A DNA stretch of 64,000 bases from Algoriphagus sp. A40 (GCF_002002735.1 NZ_MUNY01000048.1:180402-244401), one strand, 5' to 3'. Counted from the first letter of the stretch, positions 35,259-43,867 are shown. Notes: generated by a model from the letters alone, not told the origin. Program-made: numbers and translations.

Positions 35259-36401
35259 TTAAATTCTGAAGAAAATCCCTTTCCGATATAGAAAATAGCA
35301 CAATCCCCACATTGCCCCCAAGGTGGCAATTGCGGCAATCAAGGCCAATCCATGCTCTCCAAAACCCATCCAGCCCAGAAACCCTCCGGTGAAAATCACT
35401 AGGGTTTTGTTGAGCCACCTGCTCAGAATTTCGGCAAAGAGGTAGATGAAAATGGAATTCATTCCGACAATCAAGAAGGGGAAAACCCAGCCTTTGTTGT
35501 TTTTCACATCGACAAACCAATAGAAAAATGCCAAGGCCAAAAGTGCCCAACCTCCGGAAGCAAAGACAAACGCTGTGGTGCTGATTCGCTTGATGATTGG
35601 GGTGATTCCTGCCAGATCCAAGCCATAGCCTAGGATCAAACCTATCAAACCTGCCAATGCGATAGCCTTGATTTTATCCGAAGCAGGTTTGGCCGAAAGC
35701 AGTAGATTCCCGCAGATGGCTCCCCAAATGGTATGCGCTGCTGTAGGGATCGCGTTGATCGCTACCCAGCCGCCATTGTTGATTTTCCCCATCAGGATTT
35801 GATCAGTATAGTTTCCGAAGTTGGTTCCATGCTCAAAAGGCACCTCTGGATTATAGACTCGATATAGGATTTCTGTTAGCGCCAAAAGTCCCAGGGAAAC
35901 ACCCAACTGAACTTTCCAACCTTTGTCCAGCAAGAAGAAAGTCACCAAAACTGTAAATGAAAGCTGGGTCAGTACATTCCAAAGCTCAAAAACCAGTTTG
36001 CCTGAATAGATGCAATGCAAACCCGTCCCAAAAAGGAAAAGCAAAAGGCATCGCTTTAGGATATGAAGCGTGACTTTACTCCTGTCCTCTGAAATAGCCA
36101 ATCTTTTATTGAGCGAAAAGGGCATTGCTACTCCGACGATGAACATGAAAAAGGGCTGAATCAGATCCCAAAATCGCAAGCCGTTCCAATCGTGATGGGT
36201 GAATTGGATAAAAAATCCATGCAGCACATTCCCTTCAGGAAAGATTTCCAACAAGGCATCGTAAACCAGGGAAGCTTCGGCAACCAACAGAAACATAGTG
36301 AGTCCGCGGTACACGTCTAGAGATACGAGCCGATTGGTTGGATTCGGGGCGATGGAATTCATAGGGGGCTTTTTGGGTGATTTCGAAGTTAAAAATTGCA
36401 T
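35259..36401 (-). CDS. DUF5009 membrane protein (heparan-alpha-glucosaminide N-acetyltransferase-like)
   Basis: A 380-residue protein, or 367 if the start is the ATG at 36362 (MNSIAPNPTN), which is the more usual family N-terminus. It has about ten membrane segments, RLVSLDVYRGLTMFLLVAEA at the N-terminus, WDLIQPFFMFIVGVAMPFSL, HTIWGAICGNLLLSAKPAS and GWVFPFLIVGMNSIFIYLFA. The family is related to human HGSNAT and to bacterial membrane acyltransferases, which acetylate terminal sugars. A TTGTCCTGTTTTGCTG element about 30 bp upstream resembles the sugar-regulon sites. The acceptor is unknown. Confidence 0.8.
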   Translation of the reverse strand: MQFLTSKSPKKPPMNSIAPNPTNRLVSLDVYRGLTMFLLVAEASLVYDALLEIFPEGNVLHGFFIQFTHHDWNGLRFWDLIQPFFMFIVGVAMPFSLNKRLAISEDRSKVTLHILKRCLLLFLFGTGLHCIYSGKLVFELWNVLTQLSFTVLVTFFLLDKGWKVQLGVSLGLLALTEILYRVYNPEVPFEHGTNFGNYTDQILMGKINNGGWVAINAIPTAAHTIWGAICGNLLLSAKPASDKIKAIALAGLIGLILGYGLDLAGITPIIKRISTTAFVFASGGWALLALAFFYWFVDVKNNKGWVFPFLIVGMNSIFIYLFAEILSRWLNKTLVIFTGGFLGWMGFGEHGLALIAAIATLGAMWGLCYFLYRKGIFFRI

Positions 36402-36431
36402 TCGAAAAACGTCGGAGAATTTGATGAAAGA

Positions 36432-36447
36432 TTGTCCTGTTTTGCTG
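36432..36447. promoter_or_regulatory. AGGACAA-type operator upstream of DUF5009 gene
   Basis: TTGTCCTGTTTTGCTG lies 30 bp before the DUF5009 start, between it and the sulfurtransferase gene end. Same core as the sites at 20903-21060 and 52113. Confidence 0.35.
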
Positions 36448-36470
36448 TTTTCCTTTTCAAAAGGAGACTA

Positions 36471-37325
36471 TTAACCGACCGATTTCCCGATTGGTTTGTC
36501 ATTTCTGCTCCACTCACTCCAGGACCCGACATATAGCTTGGGAATGCCCAGCCCTGCATGTTCCAAGGCCAAAAGGGTGTGGCAGGCAGTTACCCCAGAG
36601 CCACAATGAACAATAATATGTTCATTGGGAAGATCGTCCAAAAGTTCCTCATATTTATCCCGCAGTTTTTCTGGAGAAAGGAAATTCCCATTTTCATCCA
36701 GGTTTTCTGTAAAAGGCACATTTTCGGCCCCTGGTATATGGCCTGCAATCAAGTCAATGGGTTCTGTTTCACCCCGATATCTCTCAGGTGATCTTACATC
36801 GATGATCAAGTGGTCTTTATCCCATGCCACTTCTTCCACCTCATCCATGGTTGCGATTCCTAAAGTCCAACGCTCGGCAGGGTATGGGGAAGTAGGCTTT
36901 GGTTCCTCCCAATGGGTAGAGACAGGAATCCCAGCGGCTAAAGCTGCCTGAAAACCGCCTTCCAAAACCTGGACTTTGTCGTGGCCCACAGCCCGTAGCA
37001 TCCACCAAAATCTTGCAGCTGAATTGGCTCCCTTTTGATCATCATAGACTACCACTCGACTTTCAGGTTTAATTCCTAACCTTCCCAAGGTTTTACAGAA
37101 ATCCTCCAGTTTGGGTAAAGGATGTCTTCCTCCATCAGCCAAATTTGCTTTAATATCGGCCAAATCCAGATTTGGATCGACAAAGCGTGCCCCTTTCAAA
37201 TGACCTTTTTCATAGGTGTTTTTGGGGTTGGAGCTATTGCGCGCATCTACAATTACCAGGTTGGGATCGAAAAGAATTTTCAATAACTCCGCTGGTTGGA
37301 TGAGGGGTGAGGAAGGCTGGGTCAT
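36471..37325 (-). CDS. Thiosulfate/3-mercaptopyruvate sulfurtransferase (two rhodanese domains)
   Basis: A 284-residue protein with two rhodanese domains. The inactive N-terminal one (residues about 8-135) has LVIVDARNSSNPKNTYEKGH. The catalytic one (about 160-280) has HLIIDVRSPERYRGETEPID and the active loop HCGSGVTAC. The CGSGVTA loop is characteristic of mercaptopyruvate sulfurtransferases (SseA type). Cytoplasmic, length normal. It transfers sulfane sulfur from 3-mercaptopyruvate or thiosulfate to an acceptor. Single gene. Confidence 0.9.
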   Translation of the reverse strand: MTQPSSPLIQPAELLKILFDPNLVIVDARNSSNPKNTYEKGHLKGARFVDPNLDLADIKANLADGGRHPLPKLEDFCKTLGRLGIKPESRVVVYDDQKGANSAARFWWMLRAVGHDKVQVLEGGFQAALAAGIPVSTHWEEPKPTSPYPAERWTLGIATMDEVEEVAWDKDHLIIDVRSPERYRGETEPIDLIAGHIPGAENVPFTENLDENGNFLSPEKLRDKYEELLDDLPNEHIIVHCGSGVTACHTLLALEHAGLGIPKLYVGSWSEWSRNDKPIGKSVG

Positions 37326-37393
37326 CTTATCAGTTAACTTATAGGTAGGAAAGAGGCTTTTCCTAATTTACGGGTTTGTTTGGGGCAAAAAAA

Positions 37394-37417
37394 TCCCGCC
37401 CGGGAAACCGGACGGGA
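37394..37417 (-). terminator. Terminator after DUF2911 gene
   Basis: A 10-bp stem TCCCGCCCGG / CCGGACGGGA with one mismatch and a GAAA loop. On the minus strand it is followed by seven T residues, 24 bases past the stop of the gene at 37441. Confidence 0.8.
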
Positions 37418-37440
37418 CAGTTAATTGGAGTTTAGAGCAA

Positions 37441-38037
37441 TTAAAACTGAGACTTAAGCTGCTCCAACTTTTGATCAGCCTGAGTGTCAACCTGGAAGGA
37501 AACTGAAACTTTTTCCCAGGCCATAGTCACTGTCGCTACTTTGTTGTTTCCGGCCGAGATGGTGTAGGTCAGCCTTTCGGTATTTTCACCCATCTTCGGA
37601 GCGGCTTTTACTGCAACTGCATCGTCAGCAGCCAAAGCCTGTTCGTCGATTTTTTCGCCTTTCATGTATGCATAGACGCTTTCTGCCTTTTTGTTCAGGT
37701 GAATGGTCCATTCTCCGGACGCGGCTGGGGTGATGAAGATGGAGTACTTTCCTGCCTCAAGATCTTTCCCACCCACGCTGACGTCGGTACTGAATTCGAT
37801 GATCGTCTGGGCGTTTGCTCCTGCTCTCCAGGTCTCTCCGTATTTCAGAAGTTCCCCAAATATTTTGCGTCCTTTTACCCCAGGTGCGGAGTAATCGATG
37901 CTGATCTTAGTGAAGCCTACGTTTTGGGACACAAAAGATGCCGGGCTGGGCGAGGGCGCTTGTAGCTGGGCAAATGCTGCAAAAGAGGAAGTAATAAACA
38001 GGGCAAATGCAAGAAAAAAGAGTTTGGTGTTTTTCAT
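37441..38037 (-). CDS. DUF2911 family exported protein
   Basis: A 198-residue protein with a signal peptide (FFLAFALFITSSFAAFAQ). ISIDYSAPGVKGRKIFGELL, KYGETWRAGANAQTIIEFST, LEAGKYSIFITPAASGEWTI and YAYMKGEKIDEQALAADDAV are typical of DUF2911, a periplasmic Bacteroidota family of unknown function. Length is normal for the single-domain form. Stands alone with its own terminator. Confidence 0.88.
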   Translation of the reverse strand: MKNTKLFFLAFALFITSSFAAFAQLQAPSPSPASFVSQNVGFTKISIDYSAPGVKGRKIFGELLKYGETWRAGANAQTIIEFSTDVSVGGKDLEAGKYSIFITPAASGEWTIHLNKKAESVYAYMKGEKIDEQALAADDAVAVKAAPKMGENTERLTYTISAGNNKVATVTMAWEKVSVSFQVDTQADQKLEQLKSQF

Positions 38038-38165
38038 GTGTGTATGAATTTGGGTTTTGTACGGAAAGCTAACAAAAATTTGGGAGGGATGGTTTATGGA
38101 CTAATTTTTCCAGCCTGTTTTTCAAACTTTCAAGAAGTGATATTTTGGGATAGGGAAACAATCAA

Positions 38166-38187
38166 AAAGCCACCAATTGGTGGCTTT
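38166..38187 (-). terminator. Terminator after phosphate transporter gene
   Basis: Perfect palindrome AAAGCCACCAATTGGTGGCTTT, followed by T residues on the minus strand, 24 bases after the stop of the gene at 38211. Confidence 0.75.
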
Positions 38188-38210
38188 AGTTTTATGAACC
38201 AGGCAAAGTC

Positions 38211-39641
38211 TTAAAATGCAGAAATGACCAGATAGATCAAACCTGCAATAAGCGCACTGACAGGAATGGTCAGTATCCAAGCCCAAAGCAGGTTTATAGT
38301 GACGCCCCATCGGACTGCCGACAATCTTTTGGTAGCACCCACACCAATGATAGAACCGGTGATTGTATGTGTGGTTGAAACGGGGATTTTGAGCATTTCA
38401 GTCAGGAAAAGGGTGAGTGCCCCAGCTGTTTCGGCCGCCACTCCTTCAAATGGAGTCACTTTGGTGATTCGGGTTCCCATTGTTTTGATGATCTTCCAAC
38501 CTCCGCTCATCGTACCCAATGCAATGAACGAGTAGCAGGCTAAAGGGACCCAATTTGGCATTTCATCAAAGCTGGAAATTTGATTTCCGGCAATCAGGGC
38601 AACGGTGATAATTCCCATTACTTTTTGGGAATCATTTCCTCCATGACCAATACTGAATGCAGCAGATGAAACCAATTGCATCCTCTTAAACCAAACTTCG
38701 CTTTGGGTGTAATTCATCCCGCTCAAAAACAGGGAAAACAGCGAAATGGATATAATGATAAAACCGATAATCAGCCATTTTACATTTTCTCCAAAGCCGA
38801 TGTAGTTAAGCGTTTGGGATTCATATCTTGGAAGGAAAGTGGTCTGAACTTCCTGAGGTTGATCTTTACGGATTATGGAAAAAGTGATCGGATCGCCATG
38901 CCGGTAAGTGGCTAGGATTTGATCCAATTCAGAAGTGCTTGGCAAGTTTTCTCCATCAATGGCAATCAAAACATCTCCTTTGACCAGGCCCATAGCCATA
39001 GCAGGAGTTTTGTTTGGGATTTCCTGGATAGTGAGACCCTTGTCAGTTTCCTCGATTTTATTGAAACCCATGATTTTGGTCATTTTGGTTTCAAAAGAGG
39101 AATGGATAAAAAACACTGTGGCAAAAATGACGACCAGTGAAAAGAGTTTGGGATAGATATTTTTCCTGAAGGAATTGAGAAACCAAAGCGAAATAATAAA
39201 GGCCATAAGCATCCCTAGCAAAGGGGCAAGTACAATAAAGCTTGCAATTTTTGCTATTGTACCTACTTCTATCGCCCCAAAACCGGCATGTGCAATCGCT
39301 GCACCTGCAAATCCTCCAATGAGCGTATGGGAAGAACTGGAAGGGATGCCAAACCACCAGGTAAGCAAGTTCCAGGCAATGGCTGCAATCAAACCCGCCA
39401 AAATTACTTCCAGAGTAATATCAGCCTCGTGAACTGTTTTGGCTATGGTATTGGCAACACCATGATCTTTGAAAATAAAAAATGCCACAAAGTTGAAAAA
39501 TGCCGCCCACACCACGGCCTGAAATGGAGAAAGGACTTTAGTGGAGACTACCGTTGCAATGGAATTTGCTGCGTCATGGAAGCCGTTGATGTAATCGAAT
39601 ATAAGTGCCAGTGCAATGATGACTATCAGTAATGTCGTCAT
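38211..39641 (-). CDS. Inorganic phosphate transporter (PiT family) with inserted PDZ domain
   Basis: A 476-residue membrane protein. The N-terminal PiT half has FDYINGFHDAANSIATVVST and WWFGIPSSSSHTLIGGFAGA. The C-terminal half has FSIGHGGNDSQKVMGIITVA and LKIPVSTTHTITGSIIGVGA, the two PiT signatures. Between them, residues about 200-275 form a PDZ-like domain: LTIQEIPNKTPAMAMGLVKG then DVLIAIDGENLPSTSELDQI and GDPITFSIIRKDQPQEVQ, flanked by membrane helices. This replaces the usual loop between halves. It transports phosphate with protons or sodium. The DUF47 gene 34 bp upstream is its usual partner. Confidence 0.9.
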   Translation of the reverse strand: MTTLLIVIIALALIFDYINGFHDAANSIATVVSTKVLSPFQAVVWAAFFNFVAFFIFKDHGVANTIAKTVHEADITLEVILAGLIAAIAWNLLTWWFGIPSSSSHTLIGGFAGAAIAHAGFGAIEVGTIAKIASFIVLAPLLGMLMAFIISLWFLNSFRKNIYPKLFSLVVIFATVFFIHSSFETKMTKIMGFNKIEETDKGLTIQEIPNKTPAMAMGLVKGDVLIAIDGENLPSTSELDQILATYRHGDPITFSIIRKDQPQEVQTTFLPRYESQTLNYIGFGENVKWLIIGFIIISISLFSLFLSGMNYTQSEVWFKRMQLVSSAAFSIGHGGNDSQKVMGIITVALIAGNQISSFDEMPNWVPLACYSFIALGTMSGGWKIIKTMGTRITKVTPFEGVAAETAGALTLFLTEMLKIPVSTTHTITGSIIGVGATKRLSAVRWGVTINLLWAWILTIPVSALIAGLIYLVISAF

Positions 39642-39675
39642 GAGTTATCGGATGACTTTTAGAGATAGAACAGGA

Positions 39676-40323
39676 TCAGGAATACTTGACAATGATCGAC
39701 TCGATCACATTGGCGGAATCCTCGCATTTGTCAGTCACGATTTCCAAATCTTGGTAGAGCTCTTTCAGTTTGATCAGTTCGATTGCATTGGTCTCATGGA
39801 GAAACAAGTGTTTTAGGGCTCTGTCCAATAGCTCATCCGCTTGATTTTCAAAATAATTCACTTTGACACAAGCATCAGTAATGGATTTGAGGTCTTTCAT
39901 ATTTCTCAAACCTTTCAAGGCTACCCTCAAAGAGCCAGTTGAGCTCACAATCACCTCCGAAAACTCCCGCATGGTGTCATTGATCTCAGCGATGTTGTAG
40001 TTGAGAATACTCTTCGAAGAGGCCCAGATGTAATCCGCGACGTCATCCAGTGTGGTTGCCAAATAGTGGATGTCTTCGCGATCGAAAGGAGTGATGAAGT
40101 TTTGGCCAAGTTCTAAAAATAACCGATGGGTTGCCTCGTCGTTTTTATGTTCGAATGCCTCAAGGCTGCTCAATAGTTGAACTCGCTTTTGTTCATCTGC
40201 TTCGTTGATAGCATCCCGAAAAATCTTGCTCATATCATATAGATTATCAGCTACTTCTTCAAACAAACTGTAGAAAACTCTGTCTTTTGGGGTGAAGAGT
40301 TTTACAAAGGAATTCAATCCCAT
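39676..40323 (-). CDS. DUF47 family (PhoU-like) phosphate transport regulator
   Basis: The frame is open from 40392, but the ATG at 40323 (MGLNSFVKLFTPKDRVFYSL) is the family start and gives 215 residues. Helical bundle with EEVADNLYDMSKIFRDAI, ITPFDREDIHYLATTLDDVA and DYIWASSKSILNYNI, the metal-binding acidic repeats of PhoU-like DUF47 proteins. These control PiT transporters. The transporter gene lies 34 bp downstream in the same operon. Confidence 0.88.
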   Translation of the reverse strand: MGLNSFVKLFTPKDRVFYSLFEEVADNLYDMSKIFRDAINEADEQKRVQLLSSLEAFEHKNDEATHRLFLELGQNFITPFDREDIHYLATTLDDVADYIWASSKSILNYNIAEINDTMREFSEVIVSSTGSLRVALKGLRNMKDLKSITDACVKVNYFENQADELLDRALKHLFLHETNAIELIKLKELYQDLEIVTDKCEDSANVIESIIVKYS

Positions 40324-40619
40324 GGGATGATAAATTTTAGGTTGGTGATTGTGCTTAAGCGGCAGCAAAGGTAAGTACTTCATTTTTAGCACCTCTTCAC
40401 TTAAAAATGAATTAACAATTAGATAACACTAAGAGAATAATTAGTCCTTTTTTTGAATAATTTGGGTTTAGTCTGAATTCGGAAATGCCTCAATCTCAGT
40501 GGATAAAGTTAATGCAAAAAATTCTGATCATCATTTTGAAATCTAACCGAAAGTTGACAAATCCCCATTTTTTGCAGATTAAAAATGAATTTGGAATGGT
40601 ATTTTGATGCGACATGTAA

Positions 40620-40645
40620 AAAGCCCGGTGATTTCACCGGGCTTT
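40620..40645 (-). terminator. Terminator after exported TIM-barrel gene
   Basis: A 12-bp perfect stem AAAGCCCGGTGA / TCACCGGGCTTT with a TT loop, followed by a T run on the minus strand, 8 bases past the stop at 40654. Confidence 0.88.
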
Positions 40646-40653
40646 CAATTTTG

Positions 40654-41481
40654 CTACTTTTTCAACTGACTTTTGATAAAGGCCACGCTTTGCGGAATCT
40701 GCTCAACGGACCGGCTGCTTTCGTCCTCGATGACCAGGTATTTTGTTCCTTGCTTTTTAGCCTCCTGGATCAATCCGGCAATGTCGATATCACCGGTTCC
40801 CAGGATCACATTCGTTTCGACGTCACCATGTCCATCGGCCGATCCGGGTGTGCCTTTTTTCCGGTCCTTGAGATGAAGCTGAGGGAACTTACCGGGATAT
40901 TTCTTCATCAGGGCCAAAGGATCTCCTCCGCCCATCTGTACCCAGAAGACATCCATGTTGAATTTGAAATCCTTGGCGTTCTCCAGCATGTAATCCATGG
41001 GAGTTCCCGAAGCGGAATTCGCAAATTCATAGCCATGTGGATGATAGGTCAGCGTGATTCCCTCTTTTGCCAGCATTGCGCCGGTTTTATTGAAGAGCTC
41101 CGTAGCGGCTTTTACGTCATCCAAAGAGATGGGGCCTTCAGTGTGAGGGATCCAGTAGCAGGTGGCGTATTTGGCACCGTACTTTTTGGCATCGGCGATG
41201 ATTCCAGCAGGATCGGATTTCAGCTTGTTATAGTCAGCGCCCACGCCAACGATGCGAAGCTTGTTGTCCTTGAGGAGTTTTGCATATTCCGCCTCAGACA
41301 TTCCATAACCTCCACCTCCCTCCAATGCCGAGATGCCCCATTCGGCAACCATCTGGTGGTATTTGACAGGATCTACCTTCATTTCATTACGAAGGGAGTA
41401 GAGTTGCAGGGCAATTTCCTGGGCGCTCAGACACAGTGGAGCCGTCAGGAGAAGTGCTAAAAACAGGGATTTGAGTTTCAT
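40654..41481 (-). CDS. Exported sugar phosphate isomerase/epimerase-like TIM barrel
   Basis: The frame is open from 41583, but the start at 41481 gives a clean signal peptide (MKLKSLFLALLLTAPLCLSA) and 275 residues. TIM-barrel motifs: IALQLYSLRNEMKVDPVKYH, GISALEGGGGYGMSEAEYAK, LTYHPHGYEFAN, FNMDVFWVQMGGGDPLALMK, PQLHLKDRKKGTPG and KYLVIEDESSRSVEQIPQS. Exported members of this family accompany 3-keto-glycoside pathways and may act as lyases or epimerases on oxidised sugars. Divergent from the NHL-repeat gene at 41584 (102 bp between starts). Substrate unknown. Confidence 0.83.
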   Translation of the reverse strand: MKLKSLFLALLLTAPLCLSAQEIALQLYSLRNEMKVDPVKYHQMVAEWGISALEGGGGYGMSEAEYAKLLKDNKLRIVGVGADYNKLKSDPAGIIADAKKYGAKYATCYWIPHTEGPISLDDVKAATELFNKTGAMLAKEGITLTYHPHGYEFANSASGTPMDYMLENAKDFKFNMDVFWVQMGGGDPLALMKKYPGKFPQLHLKDRKKGTPGSADGHGDVETNVILGTGDIDIAGLIQEAKKQGTKYLVIEDESSRSVEQIPQSVAFIKSQLKK

Positions 41482-41583
41482 AGTCAATTGGGTATTTTGG
41501 AGTTGATGTAAGCTAGGGATTTTTGCAGTTTCAGGAAAGAAGTTAGGGGCATTTTCCCTAAATTGACCCCACAGCACATTCAC

Positions 41584-42624
41584 ATGAATTCAAGAAGAAA
41601 ATTTATCCAAAACGCTTCCTTTTTAGGATTAGCCATGAGCCTGAAACCCAACCTATCCCTTTTAGCCGCCCAAGATACCGTTCTTGGACACGGAGATTTC
41701 AAGTATAAAATTGACCCGAGTTGGGGCAATCTTGATCCCGCCAAAGTTCCTGTTGTCAACTGCCACGAAATGGTCATGGACCGTAAAGGCCGGATGATCA
41801 TGCTTACAGATGAGGCTAAAAACAATGTCATCATTTACGATCAATCTGGTAAATTGTTGGAAACCTGGACTTTGGGGTTGAATCGTGCTCACGGACTTTC
41901 TCTGGTGGATGAAGGGGATGCAGAATACCTGTGGGTAGTGGATAACGGAGGAAAAGTGGTCAAAACCTCTTTGGACGGCAAAACAGTTGCAGAAATTCCT
42001 TCCCCATTGACTACTGGGATTTATACGGAAAAAATGCCTTGGGTCCCTACCGAAACTGCCGTCGCTCCAAACGGCGACTTATACATTGCGGATGGGTACG
42101 GCTCTCAGTTTTTCCTTCAATATGACAAAAACGGAAATTTCATCCGGAAATTTGGTGGGAAAGGAAACCAGGACGCAGAGTTTAGCACAGCCCATGGGAT
42201 TGCAGTAGACCAGCGTGGTGGAAAAGCACCAACCTTACTTTGTACTTCGAGGGGACATAATTCCTTCAAGCGATTCACGATGGATGGGAATTATATCGAG
42301 ACCATTTTTCTTCCGGGAGCCTTTGTTTGCAGACCGGTGATCCATGGCGAGAATTTATTTGCCGGCGTTTGTTGGTCAAGGCTGCGATATTTGGAACAGA
42401 CGGATAATTCCGGATTTGTGACGATTCTGAACAAAGACAACAAAGTGGTGTCCAATCCGGGTGGTACAGCTCCTGAATATCGTAATGGCGAACTCCAGTT
42501 GATGGTGCAGAAGGAAGCTGTTTTCAAACATTGCCACGATGTCTGCATCGATCAGGATGAAAATATCTACGTCTGCCAGTGGAATGCCGGCAAGACCTAT
42601 CCGATTAAGCTGACACGAGTTTGA
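41584..42624 (+). CDS. NHL-repeat six-bladed beta-propeller protein, Tat-exported
   Basis: The start at 41584 gives MNSRRKFIQNASFLGLAMSL, a Tat leader, and 346 residues (an upstream ATG at 41563 is less likely). Propeller blades: KGRMIMLTDEAKNNVIIYDQ, NRAHGLSLVDEGDAEYLWVV, ETAVAPNGDLYIADGYGSQF, FSTAHGIAVDQRGGKAPTLL, CHDVCIDQDENIYVCQWNAG. Such proteins are periplasmic; some relatives are peptidylglycine-lyase-like or SMP-30-like, but no activity is established here. Divergent from the exported TIM-barrel gene. Confidence 0.8.
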   Translation: MNSRRKFIQNASFLGLAMSLKPNLSLLAAQDTVLGHGDFKYKIDPSWGNLDPAKVPVVNCHEMVMDRKGRMIMLTDEAKNNVIIYDQSGKLLETWTLGLNRAHGLSLVDEGDAEYLWVVDNGGKVVKTSLDGKTVAEIPSPLTTGIYTEKMPWVPTETAVAPNGDLYIADGYGSQFFLQYDKNGNFIRKFGGKGNQDAEFSTAHGIAVDQRGGKAPTLLCTSRGHNSFKRFTMDGNYIETIFLPGAFVCRPVIHGENLFAGVCWSRLRYLEQTDNSGFVTILNKDNKVVSNPGGTAPEYRNGELQLMVQKEAVFKHCHDVCIDQDENIYVCQWNAGKTYPIKLTRV

Positions 42625-43012
42625 AAAAATGATCAATGGACAATGACCAATTTACAATTCCCAAGTTCGGCTTCGGAAGTAAAGTACCTTGAAAATTGAT
42701 CATTGAATTTGAAAATTGGTCATTAAAAATATTCAATGTACAATGGTGGATTAACAATTCTCAAGTGCGGTTCTGATTGTGGGTTTTCTTGAAAATTGAT
42801 CATTGAATTTGAAAATTCAACATTTAAAAAATGATCAAAAGGACAATGATCAAACTGCAATTATCAAGTGCGGCTTTGGTAGTGGAGTTTCTTGAAAGTT
42901 GATCATTGAATTTGAAAATTGGTCATTAAAAGTAATCAATGTCCAATGGTCGATTAACAATTCTCAAGTACGGCTCCAGACGTCTTACCCAAATGAGAAC
43001 GTGAAAATTGAT
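42625..43012. repeat. Tandem repeat, unit about 100-103 bp, nearly four copies
   Basis: Units start at about 42625, 42725, 42825 and 42928. Each carries a CAAG..CGG word (42661, 42761, 42864, 42964) and the first three share TTGAAAATTGATCATTGAAT. The spacing is 100, 103 and 100 bases. Copies are diverged and AT-rich. The last one runs straight into the broken four-helix-bundle gene. No coding sequence here. Confidence 0.85.
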
Positions 43013-43402
43013 CTTTCAACCTGCGGTATTTATTGAAAAGAGATATGACCTGGAAGAAAGACTTGTTCGATTTGCAGGGGAATGTATCCGATTTTGTAAC
43101 TCACTGGGGAATACCTTTGCGGAAAAACACATGAGTGGACAATTAATCAGATCTTCTTCAGGAGCTTGTTTAAATTATGGTGAAGCTCAAGGTGCAGAAA
43201 GTAAAAAGGACTTTATTCATAAAAATGGAATTGTTTTGAAAGAACTTAAGGAATCCCGGTCCACCTTGAAAATTTTGAAAATTTAGATTTGGGAGACTCG
43301 GAATTAAGAGCTTTTCTTTTAAATGAATCAGAAGAACTATGTGCCATTTTCGGAAAAATCATTTTGACTGCTAAACGGAACCTAGGAGATAAACTGATTT
43401 AA
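43008..43402 (+). pseudogene. Four-helix-bundle (S23/23S rRNA IVS) protein, broken
   Basis: The first part reads IEKRYDLEERLVRFAGECIR, then EKHMSGQLIRSSSGACLNYG and LKELKESRSTLKILK, clearly the S23/IVS four-helix-bundle family. The frame then stops near 43286. The rest (ENLDLGDSELRAFLLNESEE, LCAIFGKIILTAKRNLGDKL) follows in another frame to TAA at 43402, so one base has been lost or gained near 43275. There is also no ATG: the usual MEKRYDLE start reads ATT. Two separate lesions point to a true pseudogene rather than a sequencing slip. The family is related in fold to the Avd protein of diversity-generating retroelements; its function is unknown. Confidence 0.8.
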
Positions 43403-43470
43403 TCTGAATATTTTAATAGAGAATATCGAACACTAAAGTCCGAATGTTGAAATTCAAAAAATAAACCTAA

Positions 43471-43479
43471 CCCCCCCCC
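43471..43479 (+). repeat. Poly-C tract (C9) before VOC gene start
   Basis: Nine consecutive C bases end 7 bases before the ATG at 43487, where a ribosome binding site would sit. Such tracts can vary in length by slippage; whether this affects expression is unknown. Confidence 0.5.
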
Positions 43480-43486
43480 TTTAATC

Positions 43487-43867
43487 ATGAAAAAAGTAAC
43501 CGTAGGATGGTTTGAAATTCCGGTCAATGATATGGATCGGGCCATCACTTTTTATGAAAAAGTTTTTGACTGCAAGCTAAATAAGCAGGTGATGGGAGAT
43601 TTTCAAATGGCTTGGTTTCCCTGGGGTGATGACGGAAAAGGCGCAGGAGGAAGCCTCGTTTATCACAAAGAATTCTATGAAACTAGTGGACACGCTGGCG
43701 CTCTGATCTATTTTTCCTCGGAAGACTGCGAAGTCGAGCTCGGAAGAGTTGCTGAAGCAGGAGGTGCGGTTCAAATCCCAAAAAGGCTCATCGCTCCAGA
43801 TATTGGCTATATGGGTGTGTTTTTGGATTCCGAAGGCAACAGGGTTGCGATTCATTCGCAAGCATAA
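43487..43867 (+). CDS. VOC (glyoxalase/bleomycin-resistance-like) family protein
   Basis: A 126-residue protein with the VOC fold: VGWFEIPVNDMDRAITFYEK, GALIYFSSEDCEVELGRVAE, AGGAVQIPKRLIAPDIGYMG, VFLDSEGNRVAIHS. The ending DSEGNRVAIH matches the terminal metal-ligand strand of the family. Small stand-alone proteins of this type are lyases, dioxygenases or resistance proteins; the substrate cannot be inferred. Convergent with the ParE-like toxin gene. Confidence 0.85.
   Translation: MKKVTVGWFEIPVNDMDRAITFYEKVFDCKLNKQVMGDFQMAWFPWGDDGKGAGGSLVYHKEFYETSGHAGALIYFSSEDCEVELGRVAEAGGAVQIPKRLIAPDIGYMGVFLDSEGNRVAIHSQA

Noticed and set aside
40585..41460. Plus-strand frame of 291 codons opposite the exported TIM-barrel gene
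   Set aside because: It starts before the terminator of the minus gene and has no recognisable domain; the minus frame is a clear TIM barrel.
42625..43012. CRISPR array
   Set aside because: The units are about 100 bp, diverged throughout and without the short exact repeat and unique spacer pattern; no cas gene nearby.
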